From: Alphaproteobacteria bacterium
GTDB taxonomy: Bacteria > Pseudomonadota > Alphaproteobacteria > Micropepsales > Micropepsaceae
DNA length: 12,586 nucleotides
Direction of reading: 5' to 3'
NCBI GenBank assembly: GCA_947455695.1
Contig: CANGRN010000012.1
Span: 1 to 12,586, forward strand
A program made the translations under genes and the position numbers. The notes beneath the pieces are model-generated. The model did no database searches, was not told where the DNA came from, and worked only from the letters and a program-made list of their open reading frames with translations. This document shows positions 1-6,597 of the stretch, one piece after another; positions within the stretch are counted from its first letter, which is position 1, and every line of letters begins with the position of its first letter.

Positions 1-1121
1 CGGCGCTGGGCCTGTCGGGCAGCCTGATCGTCTATGACCAGGAAATTGCAAACTTCTTTGATGCGCCGCCGCACGCCGCGACCGCCGGCATGCCGCTGCC
101 GCTGACCATGATCCAGGGCACGGCACGCCATATCGCCGAAGACAAGGGACTGGACGGCGGACAGATGCAGATCATGCCGCCGCAAAAGCCCCGCGATCCG
201 GTGGTGGTGCGCCTGGGCGGCATTTCACCGATGGGCGCCGTGCCGGGCGCCAGCCGCGAAGGCGGCGGTGAACGCCGCGGCGCGCGCCGCACCGAAGGTG
301 CGGGCGGCCGTGGTCTTCAGATCTTCATAGACCCGGTGTCCGGTGAAGTGCTGGGCAGCCGCAAATCCGTGCTGCCGCCCTTCCTGACATTCGCCCACCA
401 GCTGCACGGCAACTTCCTGATGAGCCGCGAGACCGGCCGCCCCCTTGTCGGCTGGCTGGGCGTGGCGATGTGCATATTGGGCATCACCGGCCTGGTGCTG
501 TGGTGGCCCAAGCGCGGGCAATGGAAATATGCGTTCAAGGTGCGCGCCGCCGCCCGGGGCCTGCGCTTTCACCGCGAGCTGCATGCCGCTACCGGCATCT
601 GGATATTTTTCGTCTTCATGGCGGTCAGCTTCTCGGGCGTGGTGATCGCCTGGCCGCAGACTTTGGGGCTGAATCCGCCGGGCTTCAATCCGCGCCAGAT
701 GCCCAAGGTCGCGGTGCAGGACACCAAGCGGCTGGGCGCCACCGAAGCGGTGATCGCGGCGCAGACCGCGATGCCCGATCTGGTGCCGCGCGTCATCACC
801 ATTCCGGCGCGCCCCGATGCGCCCATCACGGTCGGCTATCTCAGCAATGGCGCCATGAACGCCCAGGTGCTGGTCGATCCCTATAGTGGCAAGGTATTGC
901 AGGTGCGCGACCAGTCCGAACGCTTCCTGGCCTGGATGCGCCCGGTCCATGATGGCAGCCTGAACGGCGTGTGGCGCTTCCTGGTGTTCCTGTCGGGGCT
1001 GGTGCCGCTGCTGTTCGTCGTCACCGGCATCGTCATGTGGGCCAAGAAGCGCAAGCGCCGTATCCCCATGACCACCATGACCGACGAGGCGGCGTTGCCC
1101 GACGATGAGGACGAGGCATGA
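1..1121 (+). CDS. PepSY-associated transmembrane protein (PiuB-like), 5' truncated
   Basis: This is the C-terminal part of an inner-membrane PepSY_TM protein. The frame is open from base 3, so the true start lies before the window. The first visible residues (ALGLSGSLIVYDQEI) are the end of a first membrane helix, and starting at the ATG at 90 would lose it. Further helices lie at about nt 453-509, 600-659 and 972-1040, followed by a basic KKRKRR stretch and an acidic tail. Histidines sit near helices in HQLH (nt 396-407), HRELH (570-584) and PVHDG (about 945); in this family such residues are thought to bind heme or take part in iron reduction. A periplasmic loop at about nt 252-314 is rich in Arg and Gly. 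The 4-bp overlap with tonB and the family's usual company suggest ferric-siderophore or heme uptake, probably with a TonB-dependent receptor upstream. The family call is firm; the substrate is unknown. Confidence 0.85.
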   Translation, partial: ALGLSGSLIVYDQEIANFFDAPPHAATAGMPLPLTMIQGTARHIAEDKGLDGGQMQIMPPQKPRDPVVVRLGGISPMGAVPGASREGGGERRGARRTEGAGGRGLQIFIDPVSGEVLGSRKSVLPPFLTFAHQLHGNFLMSRETGRPLVGWLGVAMCILGITGLVLWWPKRGQWKYAFKVRAAARGLRFHRELHAATGIWIFFVFMAVSFSGVVIAWPQTLGLNPPGFNPRQMPKVAVQDTKRLGATEAVIAAQTAMPDLVPRVITIPARPDAPITVGYLSNGAMNAQVLVDPYSGKVLQVRDQSERFLAWMRPVHDGSLNGVWRFLVFLSGLVPLLFVVTGIVMWAKKRKRRIPMTTMTDEAALPDDEDEA

Positions 1122-1795
1122 CGGTCCAGTTCCCGCTCGGCGCGTTCGACCATGCCCATATGGTGCGCCCCCGGGCGCGCCCTGCGTTCGACCGCGCCAA
1201 GCTGGTCAGTATCGGCATCACCATCGCCATCCATGTCCTGATCCTGGTGGGTGCGCTGACGGTGGTGCAGGTGTCTCATACCAAGGTGATGCAGGAACTC
1301 TCGGTGCATATCGCGCCCCAGAAAATCGAACCGGCCAGGGAAATCGCCGCGCCGCCGCCCAAGCTTGTCCAGCCCGCCACCATGACCGTTCCGCTGCCCG
1401 AAGTGACGATCCGCACGGTGACGCCGCCGCCGGTCACAACACAGCCATCGGTGGCGCCCGCCGCGCCCACCCCGCCCGCTGCCGCGCCGAACGGCTCGGG
1501 CGAGGGGCGCGACAGTTTTCTGGGACGGCTGTTGGCCCAGCTCAACCGCTTCAAGCAGTATCCGCGCACCGCACGCCAGGCCCATATCGAGGGCGTGGTG
1601 ATGTTGCATTTCGTGATGGACGCGCAAGGCAAGGTGATCAGCTATGAGATCGCCAAGAGCAGCGGCCGCCCCGTCCTGGATACCGAGGCGCTGGCCTTGA
1701 TCCAGCGGGCCCAGCCCTTGCCGGCGCTGCCGGCGGATTTCCCCACCCGCACCCTGGACGCGATTGTCCCCATCGAGTTCACTCTGAATCACTGA
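1118..1795 (+). CDS. tonB: TonB family energy transducer
   Basis: This 225-residue protein passes proton-motive energy from an ExbB/ExbD complex to outer-membrane receptors. Residues 1-28 are cytoplasmic and basic. One membrane helix spans about residues 30-51, with T35 and H39 at the spacing of the SxxxH motif of TonB helices. A Pro/Ala-rich periplasmic linker runs from about 70 to 125. A TonB C-terminal domain fills about 133-225, with the typical YPRTAR at 148-153, a GVVMLHFVMDAQGKV strand pair and a final VPIEFTL strand. The ATG overlaps the stop of the PepSY gene (ATGA), and a GAGGA lies 6 bases before it, so the two are translationally coupled. No exbB or exbD is in the window. It is most likely a dedicated TonB for a siderophore or heme receptor; the symbol names the family and does not imply the housekeeping copy. 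Confidence 0.9.
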   Translation: MTVQFPLGAFDHAHMVRPRARPAFDRAKLVSIGITIAIHVLILVGALTVVQVSHTKVMQELSVHIAPQKIEPAREIAAPPPKLVQPATMTVPLPEVTIRTVTPPPVTTQPSVAPAAPTPPAAAPNGSGEGRDSFLGRLLAQLNRFKQYPRTARQAHIEGVVMLHFVMDAQGKVISYEIAKSSGRPVLDTEALALIQRAQPLPALPADFPTRTLDAIVPIEFTLNH

Positions 1796-1947
1796 GTTCA
1801 GGGCCGCCCGATTTCTGCGGCCAGACGCCTCAGCCGGGCTGGTTTTCCCGGCTTCCCCGCCCGCTTTGCGCGGGCAGAATCTGTGCTAGCCTTGCGACCG
1901 CTTGAGCCGGGAAACACCGGCCGGCGCACCGATTTTGGGGAGTTTTC
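1796..1947. other. Intergenic region between tonB and ridA-like gene
   Basis: This 152-bp gap separates the TonB operon from the sugar-acid operon and must hold the promoter for the latter. The first half holds three adjacent hairpins, listed separately. The second half has a weak candidate for an alphaproteobacterial promoter: TTGCGCG at 1866-1872, 12 bases, then GCTAGCCT at 1885-1892. This matches the Caulobacter-type consensus only partly. A clear ribosome-binding site, GGGGAG at 1937-1942, sits 5 bases before the ATG at 1948. No small gene was seen. Confidence 0.4.
1802..1875 (+). terminator. Three tandem GC-rich hairpins after tonB, possible terminator
   Basis: There are three perfect stems in a row. 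GGCCGC at 1802-1807 pairs with GCGGCC at 1817-1822. AGCCGGG at 1832-1838 pairs with CCCGGCT at 1847-1853, with loop CTGGTTTT. GCCCGC at 1859-1864 pairs with GCGGGC at 1870-1875, with loop TTTGC. They begin 7 bases after the tonB stop. None is followed by a proper T run, so a textbook Rho-independent terminator is not shown. They could instead stabilise the mRNA 3' end or assist Rho-dependent ending. Confidence 0.35.
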
Positions 1948-2424
1948 ATGGAAAAGAAGTCACGACGCGGCCTGTTGACCAAAACCGTGGCCGCCGCAGC
2001 CGCCGCCACGGCGCTGGCCGCCACTGGCGCCGATGCCAAGTCCAAGGCCGCGCCCAAGTTGACCAAGCGCTCGCCCTATCCGCCGCGCGATCCTTTGGCC
2101 GGCAAGCCGATGTTCAGCCGCGGCGTTGCTTACGGCAACATGATTTTCATCTCCGGTATCGGCTACCACAAGCCCGGCACCATCGCCGAGCACACCAAGG
2201 GCGTGCTGGACGAACTGTCCCAGGCCCTGAGCGATGCCGGTTCCTCGCTGCAGCAGTGCCTGAAGGTCACCGTTTTCTTGGCCGACCTGAAGGATTACGC
2301 GGCCATGAACGAAGTCTATAAGAGCTACGACTGGGGTGACGTGCCGCCGGTGCGCACCACCACGGCCGCGGCCGGCGTGCCGGGCAATTCGCTCGTGGAA
2401 ATCGACGTCATCGCCTACATCTAG
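1948..2424 (+). CDS. Tat-exported RidA family deaminase (enamine/imine hydrolase)
   Basis: This 158-residue protein has a RidA/YjgF domain at about 40-158 behind a twin-arginine signal peptide. The N-terminus reads KKSRRGLL followed by an Ala-rich hydrophobic stretch to about residue 30, with likely cleavage near ADA-K. RidA proteins are trimers that hydrolyse reactive enamines and imines, such as 2-aminoacrylate released by PLP enzymes, to keto acids and ammonia. The key arginine is present as R136 in PPVRTTT, and the C-terminal VEIDVIAYI carries the conserved glutamate E151. Ordinary RidA is about 130 residues and cytoplasmic, so export is the oddity. The start has GGGGAG 5 bases upstream. 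It opens a five-gene operon, 26 bp before a PLP enzyme that also carries a Tat signal, so it probably clears that enzyme's unstable product in the periplasm. The domain and signal are clear; the substrate is inferred. Confidence 0.88.
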   Translation: MEKKSRRGLLTKTVAAAAAATALAATGADAKSKAAPKLTKRSPYPPRDPLAGKPMFSRGVAYGNMIFISGIGYHKPGTIAEHTKGVLDELSQALSDAGSSLQQCLKVTVFLADLKDYAAMNEVYKSYDWGDVPPVRTTTAAAGVPGNSLVEIDVIAYI

Positions 2425-2450
2425 GCGCACATTACACAAGGGGTTCGGAT

Positions 2451-4037
2451 ATGGGTTTGTTCAGCAAGTGGTCGCGTCGCGATCTGTTGAAGAGTTCGAG
2501 TGCGGTGGCGGGTGTTGCTGCTGCGCCGGCGGCGGCCCTGGCCGCACCGGCCAAGCCCAAGGACATGGTCGTCCATTCAGGCACGATGGAGAAAAATCTC
2601 TTCACCGAAGTTGGCGTGCGCCCGATCCTGAATGCGCGCGGCACCTACACCATCATCAGCGGCTCGCGCTCGCTCCCCCAGGTCAAACAGGCCATGTTCG
2701 AAGCCTCGCATTACTACGTCCAGATGGACGAAATGATGGAAGGCGTGGGCAAGGAACTGGCGCGGCTGAATGGCTGTGAAGCGGCCATGGTCACCAATGG
2801 CTGCGAGTCGGCCATCGTGCTGGCGACCATCGCCTGCGTCGCCGGTTCCAATATCGAGAAGTGCCAGGCGCTGCCCTACATCAAGGGCAAGGACCAGGTG
2901 ATCATCCCCAAGCATTCGCGCAATCCCTATGACGTGGGCGTGCGGGTGGTGGGCGCCGAGCTGGTGGAAGTCGAGACGCCGGATCAGCTGCGCGCCAAGA
3001 TCTCGGGCCGCACCGCCATGATCTACATCATGTCGGACCCGGATGAAGCCAAGAGCGCCCTGCCGATCCAGACCGTCATCAACATCGCCAATGAAAAGAA
3101 AATCCCGGTATTCGTGGATGCGGCGGCCGAAGAACCGATGAGCCCCAACGTCTATATGAAGATGGGCGCCAGCTTTGTCGGCTATTCGGGCGGCAAGTGC
3201 CTGCGCGCGCCGCAATCCTCCGGCATGCTGCTGGGCAAGGCGGACCTGATCAAGGCGGCCTGGTTCCAGGCCTCGCCGCACCACAACTACGCCCGCGCCC
3301 TGAAATGCTCCAAGGAAGAGACGATGGGCCTGCTGGCCGCGGTGCGCCAGTGGTACAAGCGCGATCATGACGCCGAGCAGCGCATGTGGCGCGGCTGGAT
3401 GGAGCATGTGCAGGCGCGCCTGAAGGGCGTCAACGGCCTGACCTTCACCTACCTGGAGCCGCAGGGCTTGTCGAACCGCGCCACCCGGCTGCGCATCGAC
3501 TGGGATGCCGGCGAAGTCGGCATTACCGGCAATGAGCTGGAAAAGCGCCTGAACGACGGCTCGCCGCGCATCATGACCGAGCCCAGCACCGGCCACCGGC
3601 CTGACATGATGGCCAGCCACATCACCCTGATGCCCTACATGATGGATGCGGGCGACGAGAAGGTGCTGGCGGATGCGCTGCTCAAGATCTTCACCAACCC
3701 GGGCCATTATGAAAATCCGCCGATGCCCACGGGCGCGCCGGCTTCGGTGGCCGGCACCTGGTCGGTCACCATCCAGTATAGCTGTGGCCTGGGCGAACAG
3801 CATTTCACCCTGAGCCAGGACGGCGGCAACGTCACCGGCGACCACAAGGGCGAAATCTACAAGGGCGGCATGAAGGGCACGGTGCATGGCGACCTGGTCA
3901 AGCTGCAAAGCGCTATGCCGGTGGGCGGCAATTCCATCCGCTGGACCTTTACTGGAACGGTGCGCGGCAATTCCATGTCGGGCACTGTGGACATGGGTGA
4001 ATATGGTCCGGCGACCTTCTCGGCGGTCCGCGCCTGA
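2451..4037 (+). CDS. Tat-exported SelA/DgaE-like PLP-dependent enzyme, probable ammonia-lyase
   Basis: This 528-residue protein has three parts. Residues 1-33 are a textbook Tat signal (SRRDLLK at 8-14, then a hydrophobic Ala-rich stretch). About 45-425 is a fold-type-I PLP domain of the SelA-like COG1921 group. About 432-528 is a beta-rich extension. The likely PLP lysine is K249 in YSGGKCLRAPQSSGMLLG, and D223 in FVDAAAEEP should contact the pyridine nitrogen. Its nearest characterised relatives, from memory, are DgaE-type D-glucosaminate-6-phosphate ammonia-lyases, which eliminate ammonia from an amino acid or aminosugar acid. It is not selenocysteine synthase: it lacks that context and is exported. 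Tat export fits a protein that must fold around its cofactor in the cytoplasm. AAGGGG lies 7 bases before the ATG. Neighbours are an exported RidA and an exported amidohydrolase; COG3964 amidohydrolases and SelA-like proteins are known genomic partners. The exact substrate is unknown. Confidence 0.85.
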   Translation: MGLFSKWSRRDLLKSSSAVAGVAAAPAAALAAPAKPKDMVVHSGTMEKNLFTEVGVRPILNARGTYTIISGSRSLPQVKQAMFEASHYYVQMDEMMEGVGKELARLNGCEAAMVTNGCESAIVLATIACVAGSNIEKCQALPYIKGKDQVIIPKHSRNPYDVGVRVVGAELVEVETPDQLRAKISGRTAMIYIMSDPDEAKSALPIQTVINIANEKKIPVFVDAAAEEPMSPNVYMKMGASFVGYSGGKCLRAPQSSGMLLGKADLIKAAWFQASPHHNYARALKCSKEETMGLLAAVRQWYKRDHDAEQRMWRGWMEHVQARLKGVNGLTFTYLEPQGLSNRATRLRIDWDAGEVGITGNELEKRLNDGSPRIMTEPSTGHRPDMMASHITLMPYMMDAGDEKVLADALLKIFTNPGHYENPPMPTGAPASVAGTWSVTIQYSCGLGEQHFTLSQDGGNVTGDHKGEIYKGGMKGTVHGDLVKLQSAMPVGGNSIRWTFTGTVRGNSMSGTVDMGEYGPATFSAVRA

Positions 4038-4059
4038 CAAAACAAGAAGGGGTACGGGG

Positions 4060-5385
4060 ATGAAGAAGCTGATAGCGGCAAGCGCGCTGGCGCTGCTGAC
4101 GGCGTCGGGTGCGAACGCGCAACCGCCGCTTCCGGCCTATGACCTGCTGCTGCGTGGCGGCCATGTGATCGACGCCAAGAACCACATCGATGCGGTGATG
4201 GACGTCGCCATCAAGGACGGCAAGATCGCCAAGGTGGCATCGGGCCTCAAGGCCAGCGACGCCATCAAGACCATCGATGTGAAGGGGCTGTACGTCACCC
4301 CCGGCCTGATCGACCTGCATACCCACAATTACGTCGGCACGGGCGAAAGAAATTCCTATGCCGGCGATCTCAGCGTGCAGCCGGACGGCTTCACCTTCCG
4401 CACCGGCGTCACCACCGTGGTGGACGCCGGATGCTCGGGCTGGCGCAATTTCGAGGACTTCAAGGACAAGATCGTCGACCGGGCCAAGACCCGCATCCTG
4501 GTGATGCTCAATATCGTGGGCAAGGGCATGCGCTCGGGCAATATCCAGCAGGATTTGTCCGACATGGACGGCGAAGAAACCGCCAAGATGGCGCTGAAAT
4601 ATCCGGGCGTGATCGTCGGCATCAAGACGGCGCATTTCAATGGCCCGGAATGGAAGCCGGTGGAGCAGGCGGTGATTGCCGGCACCAGGGCCAATATTCC
4701 GGTGATGGTGGACTTCGGCGCCGACCGTCCGCAGCGTCCGCTGTATGATCTGCTGACCAAGAAGCTGCGGCCCGGCGACATCTACACCCACATGTATTCG
4801 GGCCTGCGCCATGAACAGGACCCGGTCACGAAGGGCCCGCAAAACGCCATGATCGAAGGCCGCGCGCGCGGCGTCTATTTCGATGCCGGCACCGGGGGCG
4901 GCAGTTTCAAATGGTCGCTGGCCGTTCCCTTCATCCAGCAGGGCTTCAAGCCGGACTCGCTGTCCACCGACCTGCATGTCGACAGCATGAACAGCACCAC
5001 CAAGGACATGCTCAATGTCGCGAGCAAGTTCATGGCGATGGGATTGCCCTTGTCCGAAGTGGTGGCCGAGATGACCGCCCATCCGGCGAAGGAAATCCGC
5101 CGCGAAGACCTGGGCAATCTGTCGGTGGGTTCGGTGGCGGACGTTGCCGTGCTGCGCCTGGAAAAGGGCAAGTTCGGCTTCATGGACATGGTCAATACGC
5201 GGCTGGACGGCAGCCAGAAGCTGGTGGACGAGCTGACCATCAAGGACGGCAAGATCGTCTATGACCTGAACGGCATGGAATCCCTGCCCTGGACGGCGCC
5301 GCAGGGCGATATTTCCCAGGACAAGCGCTGGACCAGCTGGCCCCGGCCCAAGCCGCGTCCCGATGACGGCGTGAAGCTGCACTAG
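4060..5385 (+). CDS. Secreted COG3964-type amidohydrolase/deacetylase
   Basis: This 441-residue metal-dependent hydrolase of the amidohydrolase superfamily begins with a Sec signal peptide (MKKLIAASALALLTASGANA, cleaved near A20-Q21). The ATG at 4060 is preceded by AGAAGGGG with a 7-base spacer; the open frame further upstream lies inside the previous gene. Expected binuclear-site residues are H87 and H89 in DLHTHN, K189 in VGIKT (candidate carboxylated lysine), H244 in YTHMYSG and D304 in STDLH. The beta-strand-5 position, normally histidine, is D218 in VMVDFG. The family is often misnamed dihydroorotase or adenine deaminase; from memory, studied COG3964 members cleave acetyl groups from (R)-hydroxy or D-amino acids. 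Placed 22 bp after a SelA-like gene, it probably releases a free amino or hydroxy acid for that enzyme in the periplasm. The family call is strong; the reaction is inferred. Confidence 0.85.
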   Translation: MKKLIAASALALLTASGANAQPPLPAYDLLLRGGHVIDAKNHIDAVMDVAIKDGKIAKVASGLKASDAIKTIDVKGLYVTPGLIDLHTHNYVGTGERNSYAGDLSVQPDGFTFRTGVTTVVDAGCSGWRNFEDFKDKIVDRAKTRILVMLNIVGKGMRSGNIQQDLSDMDGEETAKMALKYPGVIVGIKTAHFNGPEWKPVEQAVIAGTRANIPVMVDFGADRPQRPLYDLLTKKLRPGDIYTHMYSGLRHEQDPVTKGPQNAMIEGRARGVYFDAGTGGGSFKWSLAVPFIQQGFKPDSLSTDLHVDSMNSTTKDMLNVASKFMAMGLPLSEVVAEMTAHPAKEIRREDLGNLSVGSVADVAVLRLEKGKFGFMDMVNTRLDGSQKLVDELTIKDGKIVYDLNGMESLPWTAPQGDISQDKRWTSWPRPKPRPDDGVKLH

Positions 5386-5397
5386 GAGTTCGATTTG
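5384..5397 (+). promoter_or_regulatory. RBS fixing the TTG start of rhmD
   Basis: AGGAG at 5384-5388 overlaps the TAG stop of the amidohydrolase gene and lies 6 bases before TTG at 5395. No ATG or GTG with a comparable site is near, and the protein reads in register with RhmD from this TTG ([10 protein letters not shown]). This implies translational coupling to the gene before it. Confidence 0.75.
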
Positions 5398-6582
5398 GCT
5401 TTTCCGAAGATCAAGCATGTCCGCGCCTTCGTGGTGCGCGGCGGCGGCGCCGATTATCACGACCAGGGCGGCGGCCACTGGATCGACGATCACATCGCCA
5501 CGCCGATGTCGCGCTATCCCGAATACGCCGCAAGCCGCCAGAGCTTCGGCATCAATGTGCTGGGCACCTTGGTGGTGGAGATCGAAGCGGAAAACGGCGT
5601 CACCGGCTTTGCCGTGACCACGGGTGGTGAGCCCGCCTGCTACATCGTGGAAAAGCACCTGGCGCGATTCCTGGAAGGGCGCGACCCGGCCCAGACCGAG
5701 AAGATCTGGGACCAGATGTATTTTTCCACCCAGTATTACGGGCGCAAGGGACTGGTGATCAACGCCATCTCGGGCGTCGACCTGGCGCTGTGGGATTTGC
5801 TCGGCAAGCTGCGCGATGAACCGGTGCATCAATTACTGGGCGGCGCGGTGCGTGACGAGCTGACCTTCTATGCCACCGGCGCGCGGCCCGACCTGGCCAA
5901 GGAGATGGGCTTCATCGGCGGCAAGATGCCGTTGCATCATGGCCCCGCCGAAGGCGAAGAGGGCATGAAAAAGGCCCTGGCCGAGATCGCCACCATGCGC
6001 GAACGCGTGGGACCGGATTTCTGGCTGATGCTGGATTGCTGGATGGCGCTGGATTTGAACTACGCCACCAAATTGGCGACCCGGGCCTGGGAACAATCAG
6101 GCCTGAAATGGATCGAGGAGGCGCTGAGCCCCGATGATTACTGGGGCTACCGCGACCTGAAGAAGGCGGTGCCGCCCGGCATGCTGGTGACCACCGGTGA
6201 GCATGATGCCACCCGCTGGGGTTTCCGCATGCTGCTCGAGATGGACTGCTGCGACATCATCCAGCCCGATGTCGGCTGGTGCGGCGGTGTCACCGAGCTG
6301 ATCAAGATCGCCAACCTGGCCGAAAGCCACGGCAAGCTGATGGTGCCGCATGGCTCATCGGTCTACAGCTACCACTTCGTCATTACCCGCCATAACAGTC
6401 CTTTCGCGGAATTCCTGATGATGGCGCCCAAGGCCGACCAGGTCGTGCCGATGTTCGCGCCGCAACTGCTGGGCGAACCGGTGCCGAAGAACGGCCGTAT
6501 CAAGCTGTCGGAACTGGACAAGCCGGGCTTTGGCGTGGAGCTGAACCGTGAGGTCAAGCTGCACCGGCCTTATGCCCGGTAA
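5395..6582 (+). CDS. rhmD: L-rhamnonate dehydratase (enolase superfamily)
   Basis: It dehydrates L-rhamnonate, and usually L-lyxonate or L-mannonate, to 2-keto-3-deoxy-L-rhamnonate with Mg2+ in the cytoplasm (EC 4.2.1.90). The 395-residue protein matches remembered E. coli RhmD (about 405 residues) along its length, including the family blocks [51 protein letters not shown] and [11 protein letters not shown]. Metal ligands are D214 (LMLDCW), E241 (WIEEAL) and E269 (TTGEH). The catalytic His-Asp pair is H319 (VPHGSS) and D292 (QPDVGW), and H33 lies in the family's N-terminal capping segment. It has no signal peptide. It begins with TTG, 9 bp after the amidohydrolase gene. No KDR aldolase, rhamnose dehydrogenase or lactonase is in the window, so the rest of the pathway would be elsewhere. 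The match to RhmD is specific, far beyond a generic mandelate-racemase-family similarity. Confidence 0.93.
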   Translation: MAFPKIKHVRAFVVRGGGADYHDQGGGHWIDDHIATPMSRYPEYAASRQSFGINVLGTLVVEIEAENGVTGFAVTTGGEPACYIVEKHLARFLEGRDPAQTEKIWDQMYFSTQYYGRKGLVINAISGVDLALWDLLGKLRDEPVHQLLGGAVRDELTFYATGARPDLAKEMGFIGGKMPLHHGPAEGEEGMKKALAEIATMRERVGPDFWLMLDCWMALDLNYATKLATRAWEQSGLKWIEEALSPDDYWGYRDLKKAVPPGMLVTTGEHDATRWGFRMLLEMDCCDIIQPDVGWCGGVTELIKIANLAESHGKLMVPHGSSVYSYHFVITRHNSPFAEFLMMAPKADQVVPMFAPQLLGEPVPKNGRIKLSELDKPGFGVELNREVKLHRPYAR

Positions 6583-6597
6583 TTCTGGTCCCCGCTG

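Noticed and set aside
2451..4037. Selenocysteine synthase SelA
   Set aside because: The PLP-lysine region is SelA-like, but the protein is Tat-exported, has a beta-rich C-terminal extension and sits among catabolic genes with no selB or selC.
2577..4040. A 487-codon open frame on the - strand over the SelA-like gene
   Set aside because: It is a shadow of the PLP enzyme, with a His/Ala/Gly-rich translation, no plausible RBS and no motifs.
3886..4059. Upstream extension of the amidohydrolase frame
   Set aside because: The frame stays open into the previous gene, but the ATG at 4060 has a strong RBS and begins a clean Sec signal peptide.
4060..5385. Dihydroorotase or adenine deaminase
   Set aside because: These are common mislabels for COG3964 proteins. 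The signal peptide and SelA-like neighbour do not fit pyrimidine or purine metabolism.
3949..5832. A 627-codon open frame on the - strand over the amidohydrolase and rhmD
   Set aside because: It is the same compositional artefact: it spans two real genes and their junction and shows no recognisable domain.
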